Assembly: GCF_010015585.1 (NCBI RefSeq)
Contig: NW_022985076.1
Span: forward strand, 674,764 to 738,763
DNA: 64,000 nucleotides
DNA from: Eremomyces bilateralis CBS 781.70
Lineage: Eukaryota; Ascomycota; Dothideomycetes; Eremomycetales; Eremomycetaceae
Reading direction: 5' to 3'
Below are positions 33,297 to 47,124 of this stretch, piece after piece; position 1 is the first letter of the stretch, and each line of letters opens with the position of its first letter. Under the pieces are notes generated by a model that was given only the letters and a program-made list of their open reading frames with translations, was not told the origin of the DNA and did not search any database. The translations under genes were made by a program, and so were the position numbers.

Positions 33297-34506
33297 TTAC
33301 GAATAGAGCCTCCGCTCCCCGAGCCCGCTGCTCCGAAACCGTTCGTATAGCCACTTATTGTTCAACCCCACTCCCCCAACGTTGGGTGCACTGCCTCTTG
33401 GTAATGGCGTCGGGGATCCAGGGCCCACGCTCATATTTGATATGCTACTCTCGCCCAACACGCCTGGGCTTCCCGCACCACCCATGCTCCATCTCTTTCT
33501 ACTTCCACTCAAGGAAGGCGAATGACTTGGGCCAACCGAGTGAGAACGTCCTAAGCCTATCGAGTCTGCTAAGGGGCTTCGGTCGCGGATGCTCATTCCC
33601 ATTGGTGAGCCAGAGGCAGAGCGCCGACCGGAGGCCGGGCTAAATCGAGGGGGTATCGAGAACGCCACCGGACTAGAGCCAGCAACGGCGCGTGTCGTAG
33701 ACGGCTCGAAGGAAGGGTTGGGGCTACGGGAACGCGCGGAAGTCGATGGAGAGTGAGGGAGGCGCGGCGGTGTATGGATGCCGCTTCCAGGCGTCGAGGC
33801 AGGTGTCGATGTCTTAGAAGCAGGAAGTGGCGGAAGGTTGAGGAGGGACCGTTGAGTTGGAGTAAGAGGGATATCCGAGAAGTCATCGGGGGTGAAGAAG
33901 AGGGGATGCATCGAATGGGCTATGACACCAACGAGAGAGACACGGAAGGCTAGGAGGATCCATGGGAGAAAGGAGACTGGGAAGGTCGTTGGGTTTTCCA
34001 GGGTAGGTTCCGTGGGTATCGTGAGCATGTCTTCGGTTTCTAATGGCTCGTCGAAAAGGAATTGCAGGCTACGAATAGGACTCATCAGCATCGCCAACCA
34101 CATTAGCGCCAGAGTACCCGTACCATGCTTTGAAGACGACCGGCAGCATTTCCCCCGTCTGATAGACGGCAGGAGCTGCGTAAACACTGAAAACGAGTAA
34201 TGCGATGGACCAGACGATCGTCCGTATGTTGCGCCCTCCAAAGGTGCTCGCGCTTTTCCTTCGATTGATTTCGTTCATGCGCGGATGTTGCCATCGCGCC
34301 ATGGGGGGTGTAGCCGGAAGTGACGGGGTAGGAGTGGGGGGTATGGCGGGCGACGAAGGCGATGGTCGAGGCGTCATGGCCTTTGTAGATATGACTGAAG
34401 CCATTCCAGACCTGGGGGATGGCCGGACTCCTGCAAGTATGTGTTTAGTCAAGTACTCATTGTCATTGTTTGGCTGGATGTGTGGCTTCTTACCTGGAGA
34501 GTTCAT
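33297..34506 (-). CDS. POM34: POM34-like nuclear pore membrane protein
   Basis: Three exons, 34506-34494 (13 nt, MNSP plus one base), 34430-34124 and 34068-33297, give 363 residues. Landmarks of the fungal Pom34/NPCC family are WQHPRMNEINRRKSASTFGG before helix 1 (TIVWSIALLVFSVYAAPAVY), a second hydrophobic segment (VSFLPWILLAFRVSLVGVI), and FSDIPLTPTQRSLLNLPP. The Ser/Pro-rich tail ends NNKWLYERFR. Pom34 anchors the nuclear pore membrane ring with Pom152 and Ndc1. The stop overlaps GTAAGT; splicing there to 33181 would replace the last residue with about 18 others (end VSPD). The 13-nt first exon rests on a good donor (GTAAGA) and a CTAAAC-type branch. Confidence 0.83.
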
Positions 34507-35017
34507 GGGTGCTGTTTGGGGCGTTAACAAAATACTTACCGATGATGTTGATATGAAGCAAATTTCCTATGGATTCATTGTTAGTACGGCGTCCGTCTCC
34601 CAAACTCGGGACTCCTGCAATTGAGATTGCGATTGGAAGATGTGTGTTGACGGAAGTTGAACAAGATCGAAGGTTGAAGTCAAAGTCAAAGCGGGAACAC
34701 GTGAAATCGTCAAGTTGCTTTGTTTCCCAGCGACGACCGCCAAGAACTCCAGGAGGAAGTCGCGGGGGTGGACCCCTGTCATGCTGTGCCACACTTTCGA
34801 CGCCACAGTCCACCTTCACCAGAGACAATCAGATCCATGGTCCAGCACACTGCTGACTGCACACAACACCTCCTGTCGTCATCCTCTCTAACCTCCTGTT
34901 TTACACGTATAGTTCGGTACAGATCCTCTACAGAATACCTCTACCTCCGCCGGGATTGCGGCTCTCTTCATACAACCATTGAGATCCATTTCCTCGATAC
35001 CCAACACCGCACCGAAC
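34507..35017. promoter_or_regulatory. Shared promoter of POM34 and the AMP-binding-like gene
   Basis: A 511-bp divergent region with CACGTGA at 34698-34704, about 190 bp before the POM34 start. Confidence 0.5.
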
Positions 35018-36844
35018 ATGGCGAAGCTTGTCGATGATCTGGACGCCCTCCTGGCCTCTTTGATCGCCGGTTGGAATGTCTACTCCTCCGTCCTTCTGGG
35101 CCTCATGGTTCTTTTCGTCGTTTATGCTATATCCTCTGCACAGGATCCAGACACTCACCCAATGATTCTACTCCGGCAAGCCGCCCCATCCATGGTGCGC
35201 CAGCCGGGCGAGTCTGCTACCTACCGCTCCCACGAAGTCCCCCACAGCTATCCTCTGAAGACGGGGCTCAACGTCAAAGCCCCAGGTGCGCCTCCGTATA
35301 CAGCGGGTAAAAATGGTGACCTCCGAGACATATGGCGAAGAGTGCTTGGAATCATTCCTCGAGAGCAAGCCGGCACAAAGAGCCAGATGGGGAAGATCTT
35401 CACCGTGCTTGGGCGAGGAAAACCAACCGAGCATGAATTGGACCAAATCACGAGGGAGATTAATAGCATTGGAGAGTCGATCAAGTCGCATGGTGGGAAG
35501 AGGGTGGCGGTGTATCTGCCGAACCGCATTGAACTGTTGGCCACACTTTTCGGTAAGGAGAACGTAAATAACATGGTGGTGCTCCGCTGATGTGACGGTA
35601 GCTGGCGCGTTTTATGGCTTCAGCGTTACCCTGCTCCCTTACAATCAATCTCACCCGATCGTGATCGAGCAGCTTAACAGAGTCGGCGCAGATACTTTGA
35701 TCGGAGAAGCTGGTTCCCTCCCACTAGCCGATGCTGTGAAGTCCGCCACTAAGCTCAAGCAGGTCATATGGGTGGTGGAAGAGACGTCGCGCCACATGGA
35801 TTGGACCGATGTGCCATCGGACGTGGGTGGCCAAGCGGACGTGTCTGTCTGGCATGAGCTGGTATCCGATCATCCAGGCTCCCTCGGGGCTTCGCTTCCG
35901 GATGAAATTCCTTCTAGCTCCTTGGGGACGGTTGGATTCATTTGGCAACAGAATCCGAATGCTGTCGGCTCCTTTACGGAATTCACTCAGGCCCAACTCG
36001 TCGCTGCAATCTCCGCCCAACTCTCCGCCTTACCGATCAACCATCGCTTTTCTCCTTCTGATCTCTTTTTCTCTGCCGATTCTCTGGACTCCTCCTATAC
36101 CCTTATCCTCACCTTAGCCGCGCTTTTCTCCCATTGTTCTCTAGCCATCAACTCAGTTGCTAACGCTGATGTCAACCTTGATGTCAGCACTTCGTTCATC
36201 GCACCCACTATTGTCGTTGCTTCGGCTAAGTCGTTGAGCAACCTCCACGCTGAGAACCATGCGTCGATGCGGAGTAGCTCTCTCAAGCGACTGGCGCACT
36301 CCACCCAGTCGACTGTGCTGGCCGCTGGCCGCATGCCGAAACCTTCACTTTTGAGCAGTATCTTACCTTCCGAGCGGACTTCACTGGGGAACACACCCGG
36401 TAAACTTCGATTGGTGTACGTTGCAGAAAGAGTAGGAAGTGACGTCACTCCCCCATTGAGCTCTGAGGAGTTGGTGAATCTGCGTATTTTCATGGGTACG
36501 CGAATCGTATACTCCCTTACCGCGCCCCAAGTGGCTGGAGCGGTGTGTCAGACTGGGATGTTCGATTACAGGACTCAAAAGCACGAATCTGGTGGAAAGA
36601 AGCAATATGGGCATTTCGGAGTTCCCTTGTCTTGCGTGGAGATCAAAGTTGTCGACACTGCACAACATCGGACCACCGACGAGAAGGCAGTGGGTGAGGT
36701 AAGTTTGGCCCAACTCTTCCAGCATGTAAACGTCACTAAACAACGCAATAGATTGTCGCATCAGGTCCTGCGGTCGTTGGCGGGGAAGCAAAGCTTGGAG
36801 TCAACGGGCAGTTTAATGATGATGGAACGCTCTCATATGTGTAA
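35018..36844 (+). CDS. Degenerate AMP-binding (acyl-CoA ligase-like) membrane protein
   Basis: Three exons, 35018-35552, 35602-36698 and 36752-36844, give 574 residues. An N-terminal helix (SSVLLGLMVLFVVYAISS) anchors it in a membrane, probably the ER. KRVAVYLPNRIELLATLFAGAFYGFSVTLLPYNQSHP and IEQLNRVGADTLIGEAG match the N-terminal part of AMP-dependent ligases. The end, EIVASGPAVVGGEAKLGVNGQF, resembles the region after the adenylate-binding core. The usual Ser/Thr/Gly-rich P-loop (T-S-G-T-T-G-x-P-K) and the YGxTE motif are not seen, so catalysis is doubtful. Conserved fungal proteins of this kind exist without known function. The start (MAKLVDDLDALL) is the first ATG after a long leader. 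Confidence 0.78.
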
Positions 36845-37570
36845 ACGCTGTTACGAACCCGGATGATCATGTACAGCAAGAACTCTGATTCATCTCCTTT
36901 GTTGCACATTGTGCTGCGTGTCCAACTTCCAACTACCTTGCTGCAATCAGCGTCCGAGAATTCCGTCGTGGCCCACTCGAGTGCAATGAGCGAACTTGGT
37001 CCCATGAGGAATGCGATGGAAATGGTAGAGAGAAATGCGAGCGTATCTGACTGTACGGGACACCCAAGAGGTTAAATTTACAAATTTTAGGGGAGAATTC
37101 GGGAGCGACTAGGGGACACAATCAGATATTTGGATAGGCTAGCTCTTCTTCTGATTTGGTTAGCGGCTCACAATATCCCCGCTAATTACTAGCCCAACCT
37201 CAACTTCCCTGCTGACCAGCACGTCAACATATGCAATCAGCAGTCAAGGTTCGGCGCTCATTACAAGGAGCTATTAATCATTTAATCGAACGATTTGATC
37301 AGAAGGAAATCATCCTTCTCCCAAGTTCCTAATGTCCTATCGGTTGACTTTTGGGGATCCGGATCGCAGGCTCGCAGAATGCTGGCGCATCCAGGACTGC
37401 TGGGGCTGCACGCATAGTCCCTGGAACTGCGGTTGGTGTCCATTTGTATGCCTTTACGCTTTCATTCAAGTCAATTTAATTTACAATATCGATATCCCGT
37501 TTCGATAGGCATCTGACCAGGAGATTTCTGATGTCCCTACAACACCAAGGTGCAATGAGACTGGAGGGAT
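36845..37570. other. Intergenic stretch, no gene seen
   Basis: AT-rich region between the AMP-binding-like gene and a small membrane protein gene. No family signal. Confidence 0.6.
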
Positions 37571-38146
37571 ATGCCCGAGTCTTGGTTCCCTATCAACAGA
37601 TCTGTCATACCAACGCAAGTTAATTTTCGGATTAAGCTTGATTCTGACCAATTTATGTAGTCTTCTGCATGCATTCCACTTCCCAATTCCGCCGTCCCTT
37701 TATTGGCTCCTGTGACAAACCCGTCCATATGTCCTTCCTCGAATGAACGATTCGAGTTGCGCACCCGCGCTTTAGGGTGTGGTTGTTCGACCACGACATT
37801 CCTCAGCATTACCGTCACAATCGCAGCAACGATCGCAGCATTGCTCATCGGCTACGCTATCTCTTGGTGCGCCAAGGGCATAGTTCGAGGACGGAAGGCA
37901 GCAAGCGCCGGCTGGGAGGTTTGCGTGGATGAGAACGGAGAAAGAGTTCAGGGGGTCTGGGAAAGGAAGGATTTGAAGACGAGATGGTGGCCATTTCGCA
38001 AGACGAATATTAGAGAAGACGACCTCCTGTTATGTGATGGTGATGAGATAACAAAGAGTTGGAGGTGGTGGAGGCCTTGGAAGAGTCGATCGGCGTCAAG
38101 ATTACGGAACGGCGCCGACATTGATCACCAGTCTGATCACAATTAA
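37571..38146 (+). CDS. Hypothetical single-pass membrane protein
   Basis: Proposed exons 37571-37618 and 37661-38146 give 177 residues. The second exon is open but lacks an early ATG; an acceptor (ATTTATGTAG, branch TTCTGACC) at 37660 and a donor (GTTAAT) at 37619 join it in frame to an ATG at 37571. The 42-nt intron is at the low end of size. The protein has a cysteine-rich stretch (ALGCGCSTTT), one transmembrane helix (ITVTIAATIAALLIGYAISW), and a basic, Trp-rich tail (WWPFRK, WRWWRPWKSR). I do not recognise it. It converges on the glutathione reductase gene. Confidence 0.45.
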
Positions 38147-38430
38147 GACGCTTCTAAGCGGCTCACGAGTTCGGTATCAAGTACACTCTCGAGCGGGAGT
38201 GACAGATATCGTCGACGTATGGGATTTAAACGCGATAGAATTACTTGAAACCTCCGATTTTTCTCTGAACCCTACACTAAGAAAGCCAGATATGAAACAA
38301 CGGCATCTAAATCAAAGAAATTTTTCCAAGAGCTGGAATCCGGCCCTCCAGTGGATTGGTCTACAAGCCGTGCCGCATGTCTCCAATTCTCGAACCCAAG
38401 AGTGAGATAATGCCGAGTCGAAGCGGCTAT

Positions 38431-40176
<1,746 letters not shown>

Positions 40177-40799
40177 GGTGGGACATTTATGGTCTCCACG
40201 AGACCAGTTGACCGATTAAATCTGATCCAGCCCTTTCATGTTTGACTGGTGTAATGATGCACGATCGTCTCGGCCAAGGATAATGGTATCTTGAAAAGGG
40301 TTTGTCATCTAGCCACGATGCTGACATAATACATGATAAGCATGGATTGAAAGGACAATGGCAAATGAGTGCATTTGGCCATTGGCAATAGATGGACAAT
40401 GGTAGAAATGCAAGTCAACTACAGCATGTACTGTCTTGTAATTTGATGGTTCTCCCGATTGGGAGTTGGAGATTCAGGGTAAGGTAGCCTGCTATCCATG
40501 AGTGATTAAAACCTTGTGAGGAGAATTATGTCTATTCCTGCCATACCTTTTGTAATCACTAACTAATACCTGTCGACTACCGGTGAACAATTTACACTTT
40601 ACACAATAGGTAGATTACCGAGTGAGACGACGTCCACTCAAGCCCCGACACAGCATAAAGAAATGGTCAATGTCGTCCTGTCCATCATAATTGATAGCAT
40701 GTACATCGTCAGGACGGCAGTCGTCATCTCCACCACCTGAACAGAAACAGACCAACATCCGGCATACCACACGCTATGCTCGCCGCATACTCGTTGCTA
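40177..40799. other. Intergenic stretch, no gene seen
   Basis: Between the glutathione reductase start and the DSK2 stop, both minus strand. No family signal. Confidence 0.6.
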
Positions 40800-42268
40800 T
40801 CATGATCCAGAAAGGAGATACTCTACCGCGCCTTGTACACTCCCCCCTGACCTCCTCAATGCTTGAACGTTTCGCTCGAACTCATAGAACCCCATATCGT
40901 TCAACTGTCGCAACTGGTCCGCATATCGGTCCTCCGGTGGTCGGTCGTCCGGAGGAGAAGCTTGAGGTTGAGCGCCCCCAAACATCCATGGCATCCCGCC
41001 CAATCCGTTTCCTCCTGCTCCTTGCCCGGCTCCTTCATCGGCTCCTTGTCCTGCCCCAAGACCGCCTCCGTTCATTCCTTGCATCATCTGCATAGCCGCA
41101 CGCATGGCCTCGGGGTTCTGCATCATTTGTTGTGTCATTTGTGCGATCGGATTGGCTCCTTGCGAGTTTGCGTCGCCGGACGGAGGCGCACCGAATAGCG
41201 CGGCAAAAGGGTTGGCTGGACTGGGTTGGGTTGGCTGGGTTGGTTGATTCTGTTGGTTCGGTTGTTCTTGTGCTTCGCCCGTCCGTTCGCTCGGCTGGGT
41301 AGTTTGTCCGGCCTGAGTCTGTCCTTGCGGGAAAAGCGATGCGAATGGGTTGGCCCCAGCACCGCCAGCACCACCGGGTAGATTTCCAAACAGAGCAAAT
41401 GGGTTAAAGGCAGGTGGATCGGTGCCTTCCTGGCCCTGGTTTCCAGCCCCGTCTTGCTGAGGCGTGGTGTTCGTCACACCCGGAGCAGGAAATGCGTTCT
41501 CACCGCCACCGGCGCCTCCGAACGCGCGATGGATTTGCAGCACTTGACGGATCATGTTGGGATCTGTCAACATTCTCCGCGTTTCAGGATTTCGGAACAT
41601 TTCTCGGAATTGAGGGTTGGCGCGCATTTCGGGAGCATTTTGCATCATGTCAATAACTTGGGGATTGTTCATCATTTCGTTGAATTGTTGGAGAACGTTG
41701 GGGTCATCGAGCAGTCGTAAAAGCGTATCGGGATCCGGTGGTGGACCCATCTGCCACTTGATCAGTCATAGTAATACGTAGGAGTCGAGCGACATACCCC
41801 TCCATCCGGACCGAATGTACTGGCACTGGGTAAACCGTGAAACCCTGCGTACCGGGCACCCGTGAGAGCAGCAAAGGGATTGTTTCCAGTACCAGCTGCT
41901 ATATTTGTAGGAACATTTGACGCTGGATTCGAGGGTTGTCCAGCAGGGCTTGTCGAGCTGGTGCTTTGGGATGTCGGATTCTGTCTGGCGTTGCTCGCTG
42001 CGCCTTTGACCAAATGTATCGTATTTCCATCCTTGAGTTTGAACGAGGCTAGCGTATCGGTGTCCTTCAAGACCCGCCCCGAATATATCAATCGTTGCCG
42101 TTCAACGGGAATATCAGCATATTCCGCCGTGGCCAACTTGCCCTTCAGGTCTGAAACGGTTGCGTTCTCCGAGAGCGTCAGGACGTATTTCTGGTCGTTG
42201 GCAGCCTTCACATTGAACGTGACATGGACGTCCTCCGATGCCCCGGCCGTTTGGTCTTCCTCAGCCAT
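40800..42268 (-). CDS. DSK2: Ubiquilin/Dsk2 proteasome shuttle factor
   Basis: Two exons, 42268-41798 and 41750-40800, give 473 residues. The N-terminal ubiquitin-like domain runs from VHVTFNVKAANDQKYVLTL to KDGNTIHLVKGA. STI1-type repeats follow (DPNVLQQFNEMMNNPQVIDMM, NPQFREMFRNPETRRML, and PIAQMTQQMMQNPEAM). The C-terminal UBA domain is RYADQLRQLNDMGFYEFERN with ALRRSGGSVQGAVEYLL. Between them lies a long Gln/Pro/Gly-rich linker. Dsk2 carries ubiquitylated proteins to the proteasome. The upstream in-frame ATG at 42319 would add 17 residues; 42268 (MAEEDQTAG) fits better. Confidence 0.93.
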
Positions 42269-43545
42269 GGTGGGCTTGATAAGAGTGAGGAGTGTGAGTT
42301 TCGATGGATCCGATGGCAACTGATATCGAGCGGCGACACGGCTCCAAGGTGTATAGAAGCGGGGAAAGGAAAGGCGGATGATCAGAGCAGGAGAAGATAG
42401 ATATATCGCAAAAGGTGCGCCGGTTGAGGGAGAATACGGCGACGGTGGATGAAGGTTCTTTAGGTGAGCCGAATATGAATGAACAAGTGAGCGAATGGTG
42501 CTGGGTGACGAATTCCGACCCTACCTAGTTACGTGGAGCATCGGATGTGATCGATGTGATCTCATGTTATGTTATTCATCATACTGAGGACCCTGAAGCT
42601 ATAGTTGCCACGTGACACGGTCCATCTTTGGTCCATTTCGCTGGATGGAAGTTTGATCCATCCGCTTGGATGTTGGACCTTTCTAGTTCGGTGGAATTTT
42701 GAAAGCCGAAGTGCACGACGGTTATTAATTCAGGTCAAGTTACCTTAAGAGTCTCATCGCCTTTATGCTGCAACCCGACAGAGTCCCTAAACAAGCAAGA
42801 CAGTCTATGGTTTCGAATGGTACTCCAGGATCTCCTTATCGCTAATCACGCTTTCTTCTCACCATGACAATCTTTCCAATGAACTTCCCGAATGCCCTGG
42901 AACGAGATTCGGATATTTGTTCCAAGTTATACTGATAGAGGATACAGTATATCTATACTATACGAGTCACGGAGCCCCTAGGTATGCAGCTATGGAAAGC
43001 CGTCATACGATAAGAACAGTCACTCCTGAGCGATAACCCTTGATGCCTTGGCCCTAGACCTGTATCTCTTATCAAACCGATGTTCGTTACCCATCTTATT
43101 GACATCTCCGTCGGCGGAACCATAATCTTGATCGATACTATTGCCGTTCGGGCAAGTGATCACCTCGCGCTCCGTACCACGATGTGCGTCTTTGATGTCT
43201 ATCAGTCTATCTTATCCGTCCATGTGGTTACACGAAGCTCACGCCCTTCCCCATGACTAGCTGGGAAATAAATGGCGCTGTTATCGCAAAAGACGGCTTG
43301 TAGTTTGGGCTGTCCGAAGATGCAATCAAGATATGAGCAGTACCTGAACCGACCTCTAAGAGTGCCACATCGCGCTGTATTGTTTCCATCGTTTTTATTG
43401 TTTTTTCCAACAGATCATCCTTCTATTCTGTCTTGAATTCTTTACAGACATACTCGGTTCCAATTCGGTCCATTGGAGCACAGAGCATCCTTTCGCATAC
43501 TCCTTCACCTGTGCGCTAATTGTTCGAGATCTGTGTCCTCGACCC
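42269..43545. other. Divergent intergenic region between DSK2 and the NCS1 permease
   Basis: No supported gene in 1.28 kb. CACGTGA lies at 42609-42615 on the DSK2 side. Several minus frames (43228-43823) are shadows or random. Confidence 0.55.
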
Positions 43546-45323
43546 ATGAATATGAAGCTGCAATTCAAACGTCCACATTTGAAGGTGTCCCCGGCAAAGT
43601 CGGCGTTCTCAGAAGGCAACCCTCGATGGATCAATCGGGACTTGGAACCGGTCCGAAGACATGAGCGCAAATGGACGGTACTAAGCTTTATTGTGTACTG
43701 GCTCAGCGATGGCTTTAATGCATCCGCATGGCAGTTTGCGTCTTCGATCATTGCAGTGGGACTGACCTGGAGAGAGTCGTTGGTGATCGTGGCAGTTGCC
43801 TTCTTTATTATCAGTTTCGTCATTTCACTTAACGGTGCGTGGAAAAAACCTCATTTCCATTGTAGATGTCTAGCTAACCCTTTACCAGGTGCAGTGGGTG
43901 TGATACACCATGCTCCGTTCCCGGTCATCGCAAGAGCGAGTTGGGGATTCTGGGGTTCCTATGTTCCTATCATATCCCGAGCCGTCCTGGGAGTCTTCTG
44001 GTTTTCCATCATGACCATGAATGGCGCGAACTCGGTACGCGTAATGATTGGGGCCATTTGGCCTTCCTTCCTCACCTTGCCAAATCACATCTCTGAAGAC
44101 CAGGGGATTGCCACGAACACGATGGTTTCCTTCCTCATATTTTGGCTGTTCCAGATACCATTTCTCTGCATGCATCCGAATACCTTGCGATGGCTATTCT
44201 TAGTGAAGTCGATCCTGGTGCCTATTGCGTGGATTGCGATATTGATTTGGGCCTTCGTATCGGCCAAGGACATGGATATGTTTGATCAGACAGCCACAGT
44301 GTCTGGATCAGCTTATGCTTGGGGATGGCTTGCTAGCTTGACATCTGTCATCGGCAACTACGCCACTTTGTCTGTCAATCAGGTTAGTGTCTTCACGAAG
44401 CGTGCAGGAGATGTGTTAACCGATACCTCTAGGCCGATTTCTCTCGCTATTCTCGCGTTTCCGTGAAATGGCAGCTTCTCTACGTACCTCTGCTTCCTAT
44501 CGTGTTTACCTTCACCGCCTTCGTCGGTATTGCGGCTACTTCTTCCGGTGCTGCACAATACGGCGAACTCAATTGGGATCCCATGGACCTCATTTCCCAC
44601 TGGCCCTCACGTGCGGCACGGTTTTTTGTAGCGGCATCGTTCGCACTTGCAGCGCTCGGCGTCAATATTTCCGCAAACAGCTTGAGTGCTGCCAATGATC
44701 TGACCGCACTGTTCCCGGCTTATGTGAACATCCGTCGTGGTCAGCTTCTATGTGCTCTCTTGAGTTGGGCGCTTGTTCCTTGGAAAATCCTTGCGTCTGC
44801 TGCCAGCTTCCTCAATTTCATGGCTGCGTACGCGGTGTTCCTTGGTCCTATCGCGTCGATTATGGCCTGTGACTTCTGGATCATCCACGAAAGGAAATAC
44901 GACACGCTGGCACTCTACCAGCCGTACTCAATATATCGATACACCTATGGAATCAATTGGCGAGCCATTGTATCGTTCTTTGTTGGCGTTGCTCCGAACC
45001 TTCCGGGGTTTATCAATTCTATCAACCCAGATGTTGACGTTGGAGTTGGTATACATCCATATCAGTTTGGATGGCTTTTAGGTTTTTTCGGGACGGCACT
45101 GGTATACATCCTTCTAGGAAAGGTATTCCCTCCGCAAGAGACTTTCATTGACAAGGCTGTGTTACCGGATGATGTATATGATGCATCTGGATACATGGAC
45201 GAGCCAACTGACGGAGAGTCCAATGTTCTGGAGGGTCAGACGGTGCCTATCGACGAGGAAAACATTGTTATCGAAGGAGAGAAGGGGAGAAAGGACCGGC
45301 ATCGGTCGGAAAAGATACTGTAA
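43546..45323 (+). CDS. NCS1-family nucleobase/allantoin permease (Fur type)
   Basis: Three exons, 43546-43834, 43889-44382 and 44433-45323, give 557 residues with about 12 membrane helices. Landmarks are NPRWINRDLEPV, WQFASSIIAVGLTWRES, the HHAPFPVIARASWG loop, NQADFSRYSR at the second intron junction, and AAYAVFLGPIASIMACDFW. These place it in the eukaryotic NCS1 group (uracil, allantoin, uridine or thiamine transporters); exact substrate is open. Intron 1 (43835-43888, 54 nt) is a multiple of three with no stop, so unspliced RNA stays open. The stop codon TAA at 45321-45323 uses TA from a transposon target duplication plus the first base of the inserted element. Confidence 0.9.
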
Positions 45324-45373
45324 CGTATTCCACAAGCGAGCGGCGCATACAAGCGAGCGGCGCACCCCAACCA
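45323..45373 (+). repeat. Left terminal inverted repeat of the pogo element, with 17-bp internal duplication
   Basis: ACAAGCGAGCGGCGCA is present twice with a T between (32-47 and 49-64 after 45300), then CCCCAACCA. The right end has a single copy. Confidence 0.9.
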
Positions 45374-45499
45374 CAAAACGTGTCTCTCTATCTTTCATCA
45401 ACAATGGAACAATCAAATCAACCTCAATCAAACCAAAATGAAGGTCGAGTATAATTAGCAAAATTTGCTATCGATCAAGACCAATTCAAAGTAATCGAA

Positions 45500-46886
45500 G
45501 TGCTTCAAGAACCTATGGTGCAGCTGAAATCACGCTTCGTCGGCGACGCGCCTGAATCCCTTCACGACGCGATTGTACGCCCAATTCAAGAAAACTTACG
45601 GATCTAGAGGAGAGGGTTATTATTCAACATATCTTGGACCTGGATTCGCGAGGATTTGGGCCCCGGTTGAATGGCGTTGAAGATATGGCCAATAAGCTAC
45701 TTGCTACTCGGGATAGCGGACGCGTCGGCGTTGACTGGGCCTCAAACTGTGTTAAGAGGACCCCTGAGCTCAAGATGCGCTTTAATGGACGGTTAGACTA
45801 CCAGAGGGCCTAGAATGAGGACCCAGAGATCATGAAGGGCTGGTTTGAGCTCGTGCGCAATACTATCGCTAAGTACGGCATCCATGAGGATGATATCTAT
45901 AACATGGACGAAGTAGGCTTCCTAATGGGCCTTATCGCAACAGCCAAGGTTATCACAGCCTCTAAGAGACGCCATCGACCGAAAGCGATACAGCCAGGCA
46001 ATCGCGAATGGGTCACGGTTATTGAGGGAGTCAACGCTCAAGGCTGGTCTATCCCACCTTTCGTGGTCTTTAGTGGACAATACCACCTCTCAGCGTGGTA
46101 TAGCGATGATATACTAAAGGATTGGGTTTTAACCCTAAGCGAGAATGGATGGAATACGAATAAGCTTGGATTTGAATGGCTTCAGCATTTTGAGAAGTAT
46201 ATAACACCTCGTATAACTGGAGGCTGGCGTTTCCTGATCATTGATGGGCACGAGAGCCATAACTCGCTTCAATTCCAGGAATTCTGCAAAGAGAAGAACA
46301 TTATTATACTTTATATGCCTCCGCACGTGTTCCACATTCTCCAGCCGCTTGAGTGGGTTGTTTTGGGCCACTAAAGAAGGCGTACGGATATCAGATTGAG
46401 GACTTGATACGGAACTCTATCAACCACATCACTAAACTCGAGTTCCTACCAGCATTCAAAGCCGTACACGAAGCCGCTCTTGCGAAGAAGAATATCCGTA
46501 GGGCCTTCCGAGGCTCAGTGCTAGTTCCGTACGATCCAGAAGCCGTGATTTCGAAGCTCGACGTCAGACCAAGGACTCCGACTCCAGCAGCTGAGGATGC
46601 TCAATAGGAGACGAAAACACAAAGCAACGCTATTGAATTGATGGCTCAATCGAAGCTAATTCAAAGCCGCATTACGAACTATCAAAATAGCTCGCCTACG
46701 CCAATCAATAAGGCACTTGATCAATTCGTTAAGGGCGCCCAGGCGATGGTCCATTCGCTTACGATTCTGAAGGGTAAAAACAAGAGCCTTCGAAAGGCAA
46801 ACAAGCTCGCAACACAACGAAGACAACGAAAAAAAAAGCGGATTCAGGAGCGAGGGTCTTTGACTATTGAGGAGGGCAGGATTTAA
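45500..46886 (+). pseudogene. Transposase pseudogene (psq HTH, CENPB, DDE domains)
   Basis: Pieces in order: an HTH trace (SASRTYGAAEITLRRR, about 45497), a CENPB-type part (LEERVIIQHILDLDSRGFGP), the first catalytic Asp in IYNMDEVGFLMG, the second in FLIIDGHESHNS, and QPLEWVV where QPLD-VGCF is expected. A one-base loss at the third Asp codon (near 46350) shifts frame; the next frame continues GCFGPLKKAYG from 46356. Stops also lie after QRA (about 45813) and after AEDAQ (46605). A basic C-terminal part (RRQRKKKRIQ) follows. At least four breaks are present in total. Confidence 0.88.
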
Positions 46887-47124
46887 TCAATCATTCCGCC
46901 GTTGAGTCCCAAATTTCTTAAGAAATGCGTCAAAGTCGTACCTAACAGGACGGGGCTGCGCTGCGTCGAAGGCGATGTGGACGCTGCCGTGAGGTAGGAC
47001 ATCGTATTGAAACATGTCCTCTAGGTCAGCAAGATACTGTAGAATAGACTAGATATTAACAACAATTGATTTTATTTGGCGTTGTAGAGATATCTGCTTG
47101 TGAAGTGGTTTACTATGGTTGGGG

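Noticed and set aside
34205-34624. A 139-codon plus frame opposite POM34
   Set aside because: Antisense to confirmed POM34 exons and promoter; no family signal.
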